The notes: generated by a model from the sequence alone, not told the origin. Positions 8,714-15,645 are shown, counted from the stretch's first letter. The stretch is DNA of 19,417 bases from Gammaproteobacteria bacterium (GCA_003562535.1 PWUP01000028.1:1-19417), one strand, 5' to 3'. A program made the numbers and translations.

Positions 8714-9418
8714 TTACCAGTTCTCTACCACTTGTGGCCAGATTTGCCCAGCTCCATTGATTTTAAACCGATACACTTTACCTGGCTCCAGTCGGGTATG
8801 GACGGTATTACCGTACACCGCCGAAATACCGTATTCGCGTAATGCTTCGGTATCATTAGCCAAATCCCAAATGGCCGCCCAAAACTGCTGGCTAAAATCG
8901 GGGGTTAAGGTCAAACGTTCCCGCCAAGTCGGATCGGGCAGCAACGCTCGGTAGCGGGCCGGCGCTTCATCAGGGGGTTCGATCAGACGGCCTTCACCCG
9001 GGGGGGTGTATTCATCGTAAATACGCCGCCAGAGATAAATCGACCGGCGCTCGCCATCGAGCACTAACTGGGGATCAAACTTCACGATCAATGAGTCGAA
9101 GTGGGCGACATCGCCGCGAATGGTAAACTCTCCTTGATAGACTCGGCGCTCGGGTTGATCACGATCGGTCTGAAAGAACGCGAGTGTAGTGTATAATTCG
9201 CCGTTTTCCGTGACTTGCTCCACCACCCGAGCATAACCAATCTGGTCTTCTTGGGTCAGACGGGCCAGCGCGGCTTTAAGATCTCGGTTTTCAGTTAAAA
9301 ACTGCATGAAGGTTCCGGCGGTTTGATGAACCACCAACCCCCAAATGGACATCACAATCAGCACACCCAGCACCAGTAATTTGCCGAATCCCCGTTGTTG
9401 ACCTCGTGTATTATTCAC
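8714..9418 (-). CDS. Conserved-looking membrane-anchored protein of unknown function
   Basis: I do not recognise a named family. The 234-aa protein has a short basic N-terminus and one hydrophobic helix at about residues 11-30, so it is probably a type II inner-membrane protein with the rest in the periplasm; there is no signal-peptidase or lipobox site that I can defend. The soluble part alternates beta-prone stretches (for example AHFDSLIVKFDP and RRSIYLWRRIYDEY) with a proline-rich linker, and ends in a Trp-rich segment. I have an impression that similar proteins occur in other gammaproteobacteria, but this is memory, not a search. GGTGA lies just 3 nt before the ATG. The gene is convergent with the diguanylate cyclase and divergent from the MFS permease. 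Dense coding with normal composition supports a real gene. Confidence 0.72.
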   Translation of the reverse strand: MNNTRGQQRGFGKLLVLGVLIVMSIWGLVVHQTAGTFMQFLTENRDLKAALARLTQEDQIGYARVVEQVTENGELYTTLAFFQTDRDQPERRVYQGEFTIRGDVAHFDSLIVKFDPQLVLDGERRSIYLWRRIYDEYTPPGEGRLIEPPDEAPARYRALLPDPTWRERLTLTPDFSQQFWAAIWDLANDTEALREYGISAVYGNTVHTRLEPGKVYRFKINGAGQIWPQVVENW

Positions 9419-9432
9419 CGTTTTGCACCTTG

Positions 9433-9438
9433 TATACT
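9433..9438 (+). promoter_or_regulatory. Candidate -10 element in the divergent gap before the MFS gene
   Basis: TATACT (5 of 6 to TATAAT) lies inside TTGTATACTGA at 9430-9440, 38 nt before the GTG start of the MFS gene. No convincing -35 is present. The core GTATAC is palindromic, so the opposite gene could use it too. Confidence 0.3.
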
Positions 9439-9455
9439 GAGCAAAATTTTAGCTC
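9439..9455. promoter_or_regulatory. AT-rich palindrome, possible operator between divergent genes
   Basis: GAGCAAAATTTTAGCTC reads as GAGC and GCTC arms around AAAATTTT, offset by one base. It sits directly downstream of the candidate -10 and between the unknown membrane protein and the MFS gene, where a repressor site would act on both. It is too short to be sure that it is not chance. Confidence 0.25.
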
Positions 9456-9475
9456 GTGATGATACCACGCTTATT

Positions 9476-10732
9476 GTGAATTCAACGCCTCTTGCCACTC
9501 CCATGCCCGCGCTAGGGCTGACTTTGCGCATCTTACTGCCTTTTGCCGCAGGGTATTTTATTTCCTATATGTTGCGCAGCGTCAATGCGGTGATTGCGCC
9601 TGAACTGAGCCACAGCTTAGCGCTGGATGCGGCCGCTTTAGGCGGTTTGACCAGCGTGTATTTTTTAACCTTTGCTCTGTTTCAACTGCCCCTAGGGCTG
9701 TTATTAGATCGCTATGGCCCGCGGCGGGTCGAAGCCGTGCTGCTGCTCATCGCGGCAGGCGGAGCAGCGCTGTTTGCTAGCAGCCATGATCTTAACGGCT
9801 TAATCATAGGGCGAGCGTTGATTGGTCTCGGGGTGTCTGCTTGTTTAATGGCGAGTTTTCAGTTGATTAACCAGTGGTTTCCTGCGGATAAAATTCCCGC
9901 GATGAACGGCTGGATTCTGGCGTCCGGTGGGCTGGGGGCATTGAGTGCGACTCGGCCGGTTGAAATGGCTTTGAGTCTGACTGATTGGCGCGGTGTTATG
10001 TGGGGATTGGCTGTGCTGACGCTGGCAGTGGCCGCACTCATTGGGCTAACCACGCCTGAACGGCACACCCCACAACGCGAGCGTTTAGGGGCGCTGCTTG
10101 CCGGTATTGTGACGGTGTTTCGTGACGCCTATTTCTGGCGCATTGTGCCATTGGTTATGGCCACACAAGCGGCTTTTCTGGCCATCCAAGGGCTTTGGGC
10201 TGGGCCGTGGTTCAGGGATGTTGCCGGGCTGGATCGACTCGGCGTGGCTAACCACCTGCTACTGATCGCCGTTGCTATGGTCTGTGGCTTTTTGCTGATT
10301 GGCCAAATGGCCTCACGCCTGAATCGGTTCGGCATACCCTTGGTATGGATAAGCTTGTTGGGCATGAGTGTTTTTATGCTCGCACAATTTGGTTTGGTGT
10401 TGGAATGGCTCAGCTTGACCCTGCCCTTGTGGTTATTATTTGGTTTTTTTGGGAGTTCCAGCATTTTAAGTTATCCACTGCTCAGCCGCTATTTTCCACA
10501 CCACCTGACTGGACGGGTGAACACCAGCATTAATCTGTTGGTGTTTGCCAGTGCCTTTGCCGTGCAATGGCTGATGGGTGGGGTCATTGCCATCTGGTCA
10601 AGCGGTGATCACAGCGGCTATGATCCTCGCGGTTACCAAGTTGCCTTTGGTCTGATGCTTGCAGTGCAAGTGCTGGCTTTTATCTGGTTTATCTTTGGTC
10701 TACGGCGTAAAGAGCCTGTTTATGGCCAGTGA
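9476..10732 (+). CDS. Major facilitator superfamily (MFS) permease
   Basis: Inner-membrane secondary transporter with about twelve helices, 418 aa from the chosen start. The helix 2-3 loop carries the MFS motif A as LDRYGPRRVE, and the following IGRALIGLGVSA matches the helix-4 signature. The N-terminal half ends near TPERHTPQRERL, the usual central loop, before a second six-helix bundle. The substrate is unknown. Start is uncertain: the frame is open from inside the divergent neighbour. GTG at 9476 or ATG at 9503 are the credible starts, neither with a clear Shine-Dalgarno, and 9503 would give 409 aa. Its 3' end overlaps the EVE-nuclease start by 11 nt, so the two are probably co-transcribed, though a functional tie is not obvious. 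Confidence 0.88.
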   Translation: MNSTPLATPMPALGLTLRILLPFAAGYFISYMLRSVNAVIAPELSHSLALDAAALGGLTSVYFLTFALFQLPLGLLLDRYGPRRVEAVLLLIAAGGAALFASSHDLNGLIIGRALIGLGVSACLMASFQLINQWFPADKIPAMNGWILASGGLGALSATRPVEMALSLTDWRGVMWGLAVLTLAVAALIGLTTPERHTPQRERLGALLAGIVTVFRDAYFWRIVPLVMATQAAFLAIQGLWAGPWFRDVAGLDRLGVANHLLLIAVAMVCGFLLIGQMASRLNRFGIPLVWISLLGMSVFMLAQFGLVLEWLSLTLPLWLLFGFFGSSSILSYPLLSRYFPHHLTGRVNTSINLLVFASAFAVQWLMGGVIAIWSSGDHSGYDPRGYQVAFGLMLAVQVLAFIWFIFGLRRKEPVYGQ

Positions 10733-11774
10733 ACCGAATTATTGGTTGGCAGTGTTTAACCCGTCAACTTGGCGTACTTTTCTCGAACAGGGCGCTCAGG
10801 TGGTTGGTTTTCGGGAAACCCACTGGGCGCGCTTGCAAACCGTCGCAGAAGGAGATTATCTGCTGGCTTATCTCACCGGTCTGTCGCGCTGGATCGGTTT
10901 GCTGGCGGTGACCGGACCGGCGTATTTTGATACCACGCCGCTGTGGTCAGAAACACCGCTGCCAGCCCGTTTGCCGGTAAAACCTGCGGTGTTATTAGCG
11001 CCGGAAACCGCCGTACCCTTGGCGGAATTGCGAACGCAAACCGGAGCAGATCAAACCCCGTTTTGGACAGCACCACTGCGGCGTTCGGCGACCTGCTGGC
11101 CCCGCAACCGTGGTGAGGCCATCGCCGAAGCGTTAGTGGATGCGCAACTGCATCCTGCCGTCCGTCCTATCGACTCGCGCCGTTATACCCGCTCATTACG
11201 CCGCTTGACGGAGGATAGCCCTGCGCCTACTCGGCGCATCGGCGGGCGCGAGCCCAGCACGCACACCGAAGTGCAATGGTTATTGCTGAAATTGGGCAGT
11301 GATTTAGGTCTCGATATCTGGGTGGCACGTAATGATCGCGGTCGGCGTTATGCGGGACAGCGTTTTGCCGATTTGCCCGGCTTTTTGCAGGCGCTACCTC
11401 GCCAGTTTGATCCACATACCATGCAGATTATTGAACACATTGATGTGCTGTGGCTACGTCAAGGCGCGATGCTGGCCGCCTTTGAGATTGAATGCACCAG
11501 CACAGTGTATTCGGGGCTGTTACGGCTGGCGGATTTGGTGACTATGCAGCCGAATTTAGCCTTACCCTTATACATTGTCGCCCCTGATCGGCGGCGAGAT
11601 AAAGTATTGCGTGAGGTGTCACGACCCAGCTTTTCTCGTTTCACTCCGCCTCTGAAACAACGCTGTCGCTTGTTACCCTTCTCACGTTTGCGGATCGGGC
11701 TACAGCAAGCCCAACCGCTATTGCCCCACCTCGACCCCGGATTTATTCACACCCTCAGTGAAAGTTGTGAGTAG
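10722..11774 (+). CDS. EVE-domain protein with restriction-endonuclease-like C-terminus (candidate modification-dependent nuclease)
   Basis: The 350-aa protein starts with an EVE/PUA-like fold at about residues 5-110 (NYWLAVFNPSTWRTFLEQG at the start, then GDYLLAYLTG and a later VTGPAYFD). EVE domains are known or predicted to bind modified bases such as methylated cytosine. After a basic linker, about 175-345 looks like a PD-(D/E)XK nuclease: HTEVQWLLLKLG with E183, then IDVLW with D241, then AAFEIECT with E255 and E257, then SGLLRLADL. An E-x-E third motif instead of E-x-K resembles BamHI (D94, E111, E113). EVE fused to a nuclease and no methyltransferase nearby suggests a type IV-like restriction enzyme; that is inference. 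Start: ATG at 10722 with AAAGAG upstream is preferred over an in-frame ATG at 10659 deep inside the MFS gene. It overlaps the MFS stop by 11 nt. Confidence 0.78.
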   Translation: MASEPNYWLAVFNPSTWRTFLEQGAQVVGFRETHWARLQTVAEGDYLLAYLTGLSRWIGLLAVTGPAYFDTTPLWSETPLPARLPVKPAVLLAPETAVPLAELRTQTGADQTPFWTAPLRRSATCWPRNRGEAIAEALVDAQLHPAVRPIDSRRYTRSLRRLTEDSPAPTRRIGGREPSTHTEVQWLLLKLGSDLGLDIWVARNDRGRRYAGQRFADLPGFLQALPRQFDPHTMQIIEHIDVLWLRQGAMLAAFEIECTSTVYSGLLRLADLVTMQPNLALPLYIVAPDRRRDKVLREVSRPSFSRFTPPLKQRCRLLPFSRLRIGLQQAQPLLPHLDPGFIHTLSESCE

Positions 11775-11788
11775 CCAAGTGAGCCACC

Positions 11789-11868
11789 AGCCTATGATGT
11801 CGGGCAACGCTGCGCTTTTGCCCGACCTACCGCTCGCTGTTGTCCGATAATCAGCTTGAATGGCTATA
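11789..11868 (+). repeat. 80-bp dispersed repeat, copy A (left flank of the toxin-antitoxin unit)
   Basis: Begins AGCCTATGATGTCGGGCAAC and ends CTTGAATGGCTATA. It contains a hairpin with 9-bp arms GTCGGGCAA (11799-11807) and TTGCCCGAC (11818-11826). It matches the reverse complement of copy B (12665-12744) with three mismatches, and copy C (15646-15723) with several more. The element's ends, AGCCTAT and (reverse complement) TATAGCCATT, are weakly similar to each other. Confidence 0.9.
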
Positions 11869-11927
11869 CCTCGTCGCAACGTTTAATTGTGCATGCACCT
11901 TGCGGCGATCGGATGCCCGTGCAGCAA

Positions 11928-11956
11928 TTGACGTTAGAGTCCGAAGCGGGCATATT
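11928..11956 (+). promoter_or_regulatory. Candidate promoter of the toxin-antitoxin operon
   Basis: TTGACG at 11928-11933 is a near-consensus -35. At 17 nt lies CATATT (11951-11956), and at 19 nt the better-looking TATTAT (11953-11958). Either leads to a short leader before the antitoxin ATG at 11990. Confidence 0.45.
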
Positions 11957-11959
11957 ATG

Positions 11960-11977
11960 TTATAACTTTTGTAATAA
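11960..11977. promoter_or_regulatory. Inverted repeat over the transcription start, possible autoregulatory operator
   Basis: TTATAAC-tttt-GTAATAA, one mismatch in seven-base arms, lies between the candidate -10 and the Shine-Dalgarno (AGGA at 11979-11982). AbrB/MazE-type antitoxins repress their own promoters by binding such short palindromes, so this is a reasonable operator, not a proven one. Confidence 0.4.
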
Positions 11978-11989
11978 CAGGACACTCTT

Positions 11990-12214
11990 ATGCTTAAGGT
12001 CAAGGTTACTGCCGTTGGCAATTCTATGGGCATTTTATTGCCCAAAGAAGCGCTTGGAAAACTCAACGCCGAGCGCGGCGATACGCTTTACCTAATAGAA
12101 AGCGCAGAGGGTTATACGCTTACGGTTTACGATCCCGAGTTTGAAGAGCAGGTCACTGTCGTGCGAGGCATCATGAAGCGCTACAAAAATGCGCTTAAAG
12201 AGCTTGCCAAATGA
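11990..12214 (+). CDS. AbrB/MazE-type antitoxin (DNA-binding, partner of Doc)
   Basis: A 74-aa protein with a swapped-hairpin AbrB/MazE N-terminal domain at about residues 2-45: KVTAVGNSMGILLPKEAL is the classic strand with the GNS..i.LPKe pattern, followed by a Gly-Asp turn (ERGDTLYLIE). The C-terminal tail, about 50-74, is charged and helix-prone and would neutralise the toxin. AGGA is 7 nt upstream of the ATG. Its stop overlaps the toxin start by 4 nt (ATGA), the usual arrangement for this antitoxin plus death-on-curing toxin pair, giving coupled translation with antitoxin first. The pair sits between inverted 80-bp repeats, pointing to acquisition by transfer. Likely autorepressed through the palindrome at 11960-11977. 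Confidence 0.88.
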   Translation: MLKVKVTAVGNSMGILLPKEALGKLNAERGDTLYLIESAEGYTLTVYDPEFEEQVTVVRGIMKRYKNALKELAK

Positions 12215-12600
12215 AAGAACCAAAGTGGCTTAAACACAATGTCGTTAGCCACGTACACAGTCTTCTGCTGGCAGAGTACGGCGGACCAAGCGGCACGCGT
12301 AATGAATTGCTGTTGAAATCAGCCCTAGACCGCCCAAAAAACAAATTCAGCTACGAGGCTGACTGCACATTGCATGACCTGGCTGCAGCATACACATTCG
12401 GCATAGCGAGGAACCACCCGTTCGTTGATGGGAACAAGCGAACCGCCTTCGTGTGTGGATCGCTATTTTTAGAACTGAATGGATTTATGGTGACGGCATC
12501 AGAAGCCGATACGGTAGCCGCCATGGAAGCGGTCGCAGAAGGACAGATGGACGAAAAGCAACTGGCCGAGTGGTATTGCTCGAATTCGGTTGACTCATAA
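12211..12600 (+). CDS. doc: Doc-type (Fic-fold) death-on-curing toxin
   Basis: A 129-aa Fic/Doc-fold protein, the normal length for Doc (about 125 aa). The catalytic loop is H69-P-F-V-D-G-N-K-R-T-A, where canonical Fic AMP-transferases have HxFx(D/E)GNGRxxR and P1 Doc has K in place of the second G region. Doc is known to phosphorylate EF-Tu and stop translation; the N-K-R form here predicts the kinase-like activity rather than AMPylation. H69, D73, K76 and R77 are all present, so the toxin looks intact. An earlier block (GGPSGTRNELLLKSALDRPK) matches the Doc N-terminal family signature. It overlaps the antitoxin gene by 4 nt. The usual partner in phage P1 is Phd; here it is an AbrB/MazE-type antitoxin, also common in chromosomes. 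Confidence 0.93.
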   Translation: MKEPKWLKHNVVSHVHSLLLAEYGGPSGTRNELLLKSALDRPKNKFSYEADCTLHDLAAAYTFGIARNHPFVDGNKRTAFVCGSLFLELNGFMVTASEADTVAAMEAVAEGQMDEKQLAEWYCSNSVDS

Positions 12601-12664
12601 CGTACCGTTGAGTGGCACCGGAACGCGCAGCCGGTAAATACCCAAAATCCAGTGCCAATCCACA

Positions 12665-12744
12665 TATAGCCATTCAAGCGGATTACCGGACAACAGCGAG
12701 CAGTAGGTCGGGCAAAAGCGCAGCGTTGCCCGACATCATAGGCT
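12665..12744 (-). repeat. 80-bp dispersed repeat, copy B (right flank, inverted relative to copy A)
   Basis: Reverse complement of copy A with three mismatches over 80 bp, keeping the same GTCGGGCAA/TTGCCCGAC hairpin. Together A and B face each other across the toxin-antitoxin genes, giving an inverted-repeat-bounded unit of about 956 bp (11789-12744). I find no clear target-site duplication at the outer edges. Confidence 0.9.
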
Positions 12745-12757
12745 AGAACCCTTCATT

Positions 12758-12778
12758 CCCCCTCCCAGCGGGAGGGGG
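12758..12778. terminator. G/C-rich hairpin between convergent genes, possible bidirectional terminator
   Basis: CCCCCTCCC (12758-12766), loop AGC, GGGAGGGGG (12770-12778): a perfect 9-bp stem. It lies between doc and the convergent AGCS symporter. No T-run follows on either strand, so it may be an attenuating hairpin or a member of the CCCTCTCCC/GGGAGAGGG class of dispersed hairpins; compare 15738-15758. Confidence 0.5.
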
Positions 12779-12794
12779 GGAGGGGTCACACGAC

Positions 12795-14306
12795 TTAAGC
12801 GTGCTTATATTTCACAATTTCACCGGCTTTGAGACGGCGGATGTAGGACTGGACCTCGCGCTTGACGATAGGTGCCAGCAGATACAAGCCTAGAATATTG
12901 GCCAAGGCCATAGCAAAGATCATGCTATCGGAGAAATCCAGCACCGAATCCAGTTGCATGGTGCAGCCTAGGATCACAAACACACAGAAGATCAGCTTAA
13001 ACAGCAGATCCATATAGCGGTTCTCTCCGAACAAATACGTCCACGCCTTAGTTCCGTAATACGACCAAGTCAGCATGGTGGAGAAGGCGAACAGAATCAC
13101 CGCTACGGCCAACACATAGGGGAACCACGGCAAAGCACTGGCATACGCGGCGGAAGTGAGCTGCACTCCATTGAGACCTTCCTGTAGGTACATGCCTGTA
13201 ATGACAATAACCAACGCAGTCATGGTGCAAATCACCACGGTATCGATGAACGGCTCCAGCAGGGCGACATACCCCTCACTGACCGGCTCTTTGGTGCGCA
13301 CGGCAGAGTGAGCGATAGCGGCTGAACCAATACCGGCTTCATTGGAGAAGGCTGCACGTCGGAAACCTTGAATCAACACGCCGATGAAGCCACCGGCAAC
13401 CCCCTCAGGGCTGAACGCTCCGGTGATGATCAAATTGAATGCAGCAGGAATCTGATCGAAGAAAATCCCCAGAATGACCAACGAAGCTAAGATGTACAGA
13501 ATCGCCATACCGGGCACCAGTTTTTCAGTAACCCGTGCGATGCTTTTGATACCACCGATGATCACCAAGCCAACCAAGATGGCAATCACCAACCCAAACA
13601 ACCAACCTTTATCGGCAAAGAAGCTGGTTTCACCGCCGGTAACATTGACAAACTGCTGATAGGCTTGATTAGACTGGAACATATTGCCGCCACCCAGCGA
13701 ACCGCCCACACAACAGATGGCAAAAAATACCGCCAGCACCTTGCCGAGCTTAGCGCGGCCTTGTTCGGCCAAGCCCTTGCTCAAATACCACATCGGGCCA
13801 CCGGATACGGTGCCATCGGCATATACTTGGCGGTATTTCACCCCCAAGGTACATTCGACAAACTTGGTTGACATAGACAGCAAACCGGCAAAAATCATCC
13901 AGAATGTCGCCCCCGGCCCACCGATGGCCACTGCAACCGCTACCCCAGCAATGTTACCCAGTCCGACAGTCCCCGATACAGCCGTTGCCAGCGCTTGGAA
14001 ATGGGAAACTTCACCGGCATCTTTCGGGTCGGAGTAATCACCCCGCACGATGCGGATGGATTGGGCAAAGCCGCGAATATTGATAAATCCCAGATAGAAC
14101 GTGAAGAAAAAGGCAGCAACCACCAGCCAGACCACAATCAGTGGCACAGCCGCTTCATTGATGGTGACGGAGTAGAAAATAATGCTGGATACTGTATTAG
14201 CTATCGGTTCCACGATAGCGTTAATCCGCTCATCGAAAGTTGGCGTATCAGCCAGTGCTAAAGTTGGGCACACTAGTGCTAACACTGCAATCACAAATCT
14301 GGACAT
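12795..14306 (-). CDS. Sodium:alanine/glycine symporter, AGCS family
   Basis: Inner-membrane Na+-coupled importer of small neutral amino acids (alanine or glycine), 503 aa, with about eleven helices. The AGCS signatures are clear: ATAVSGTVGLGNIAGVAVAV, then GGPGATFWMI, GGPMWYLSKGL, and AFSNEAGIGSAAIAHSA at about residue 320. The first 19 residues (MSRFVIAVLALV...ALA) read like a cleavable signal peptide before a short periplasmic stretch, seen in some family members. The chosen ATG at 14306 has AAGGA 10 nt upstream. The C-terminus is at a charged tail ending KYKHA. The gene is convergent with doc. AGCS genes are often under glycine riboswitches, but only about 30 nt separate this start from an upstream remnant and I see no riboswitch. 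Confidence 0.95.
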   Translation of the reverse strand: MSRFVIAVLALVCPTLALADTPTFDERINAIVEPIANTVSSIIFYSVTINEAAVPLIVVWLVVAAFFFTFYLGFINIRGFAQSIRIVRGDYSDPKDAGEVSHFQALATAVSGTVGLGNIAGVAVAVAIGGPGATFWMIFAGLLSMSTKFVECTLGVKYRQVYADGTVSGGPMWYLSKGLAEQGRAKLGKVLAVFFAICCVGGSLGGGNMFQSNQAYQQFVNVTGGETSFFADKGWLFGLVIAILVGLVIIGGIKSIARVTEKLVPGMAILYILASLVILGIFFDQIPAAFNLIITGAFSPEGVAGGFIGVLIQGFRRAAFSNEAGIGSAAIAHSAVRTKEPVSEGYVALLEPFIDTVVICTMTALVIVITGMYLQEGLNGVQLTSAAYASALPWFPYVLAVAVILFAFSTMLTWSYYGTKAWTYLFGENRYMDLLFKLIFCVFVILGCTMQLDSVLDFSDSMIFAMALANILGLYLLAPIVKREVQSYIRRLKAGEIVKYKHA

Positions 14307-14335
14307 GATGTGGTTTTCCTTAGAGAATATAACTT

Positions 14336-14539
14336 TTAGGGAACAACAGTGACGGGCACTTCAGCGACTTGCACCAAGCTGGCCGAGATACTGCCAAACA
14401 GCATGGTCTGCATGAAGGAACCTATTTGTCGGTGTTTAGCTCCCAACGGTGGATTAAGCCCACCGACTGCATCCATAGACAGGTGGTCGTGCGTATACAA
14501 CCCATCATCACCTCCAATCAAGGTAAGCTCTAATGGCAC
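14336..14539 (-). pseudogene. Remnant resembling the C-terminus of a universal stress protein (UspA family)
   Basis: The frame on the minus strand ends with LFGSISASLVQVAEVPVTVVP, which resembles the end of UspA-fold proteins (GS.S..v......PV.VV), preceded by a GAKHRQIGSFMQ segment. The open frame is only about 67 codons and its 5' part overlaps the start of the plus-strand radical SAM gene; a full Usp has 140 or more residues. A GGAGG at about 14512 (minus strand) could serve a TTG start giving about 54 residues, so a short expressed protein is not excluded. Best read as a broken gene left upstream of the AGCS symporter. The family call rests on a short match. Confidence 0.4.
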
Positions 14540-15504
14540 AAATTGAACTGATGCCCCGTTTTAATGATTTTCCAGCAATTGCCCGCAAGCCATTAACCAC
14601 CTTACAGGTCAATCTCGGTTATGTGTGCAACCAGACCTGTTTTCATTGCCATGTGAACGCGGGTCCGAATCGCAAAGAAATCATGACCGGTGAAACCATT
14701 GCTGAAATTCTCGCCTTTATTGATCGCTCCGAGATTACGACACTGGATCTCACTGGCGGCGCTCCAGAAATGAATCCCCATTTCCGTGAGCTGGTTGTGG
14801 CGGCGCGGGCTCGCGGGATCAAAGTGATGGATCGTTGCAACCTGACCATTCTCTCTCAGCCGGGTTATGAAACCTTGGGAGCCTTTTTGGCTGAACAGCA
14901 GGTGGAAGTCGTGGCGTCCTTGCCGTGTTATTTAGAAGACAATGTCGATGCGCAACGGGGCGATGGGGTATTCCAAGCCAGCCTAGACGGCTTGCGGCAG
15001 TTGAATGCCCTAGGCTATGGGCAACCGAGTTCCAATCGGGTCTTAAACTTGGTGTACAACCCGCTAGGTCCGGAATTACCGCCACCACAGGCAGAACTGG
15101 AAGCGGCCTACCACCAGCATTTAGAACAGCATTATGGCATACGTTTCAACCAACTGTTTACAATCACCAATATGCCGATCAACCGCTTTGCCAAAACGCT
15201 GGCTCGCAAAGGACAGTATCAAAGCTATATGCGTACCCTGCGGGCGGCTCACCAAGACGCGAATCTGGAGGGGGTGATGTGCCGCTCGCTGATTTCGGTC
15301 GATTGGCAAGGTTATCTTTATGATTGTGATTTTAATCAGATGCTGCATATCCCCTTAGCCGCCGGTGGCCGACCCAAAACTCATATCCGCGATCTCAATC
15401 CCCAAGCCCTGGATCATGCGGAAATCGCTGTGGCCGATCACTGTTTTGGCTGCACTGCCGGTCAGGGGTCAAGCTGCGGGGGAGCCTTAAAAGCCGTATC
15501 GTGA
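14533..15504 (+). CDS. arsS: Radical SAM protein, ArsS-like (arsenosugar biosynthesis type, DUF3641 C-terminus)
   Basis: Cytosolic radical SAM enzyme, 323 aa. The [4Fe-4S] cluster motif is C32-x3-C36-x2-C39 in VCNQTCFHCHV. Family blocks follow: LDLTGGAPEMNPHFR, DRCNLTIL, VVASLPCYLEDNVDAQRG and LVYNPLGPELPPPQ. The C-terminal part carries further conserved cysteines: C250 (MCRS), C265 (DCDFNQ), and C304, C307 and C315 in HCFGCTAGQGSSCGG, probably an auxiliary cluster. This matches ArsS, which transfers the SAM adenosyl/ribosyl moiety to methylated arsenic on the way to arsenosugars. Some relatives have selenocysteine near the end; here the codon is TGC. AAGG lies 9 nt before the ATG. No arsM methyltransferase or ars operon gene is within the window, so the arsenic role is family-based. 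Confidence 0.85.
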   Translation: MAQIELMPRFNDFPAIARKPLTTLQVNLGYVCNQTCFHCHVNAGPNRKEIMTGETIAEILAFIDRSEITTLDLTGGAPEMNPHFRELVVAARARGIKVMDRCNLTILSQPGYETLGAFLAEQQVEVVASLPCYLEDNVDAQRGDGVFQASLDGLRQLNALGYGQPSSNRVLNLVYNPLGPELPPPQAELEAAYHQHLEQHYGIRFNQLFTITNMPINRFAKTLARKGQYQSYMRTLRAAHQDANLEGVMCRSLISVDWQGYLYDCDFNQMLHIPLAAGGRPKTHIRDLNPQALDHAEIAVADHCFGCTAGQGSSCGGALKAVS

Positions 15505-15586
15505 CAGACCATTCCTGCCCAAATGCCTCCCAATGTCCTATTTTCGGCTGAAATGTTGCCTCTGATCTGCCCACGCCGTTCGCCTT

Positions 15587-15640
15587 GATTACCGGACTCC
15601 TGTTGAACCCTTGTAGGTCGTGCCCCGGATGTGCCCGACG
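15587..15640 (-). repeat. Degenerate fourth copy of the 80-bp repeat, head-to-head with copy C
   Basis: Shares with copy B (read on the plus strand) the blocks GATTACCGGAC (15587-15597), GTAGGTCG (15613-15620) and GCCCGAC (15633-15639) in the same order, with diverged sequence between. It therefore lies in inverted orientation 5 nt from copy C, like a REP pair. Confidence 0.6.
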
Positions 15641-15645
15641 ATCCG

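Noticed and set aside
11789..11868. Integron attC site
   Set aside because: The element has a hairpin, but lacks the GTTRRRY/RYYYAAC core sites, and no integron integrase is present.
11775..12760. Target-site duplication at the outer edges of the repeat-bounded unit
   Set aside because: The bases flanking copies A and B share only the AG that I already count in the repeat; no convincing direct repeat is seen.
14307..14335. Glycine riboswitch upstream of the AGCS symporter
   Set aside because: Common for this family, but there is too little room and none of the conserved aptamer segments is seen in the minus-strand leader or the remnant upstream.
15440..15504. Selenocysteine form of ArsS
   Set aside because: The key position is TGC (Cys315) and the frame runs normally to its stop; no in-frame TGA is read through.
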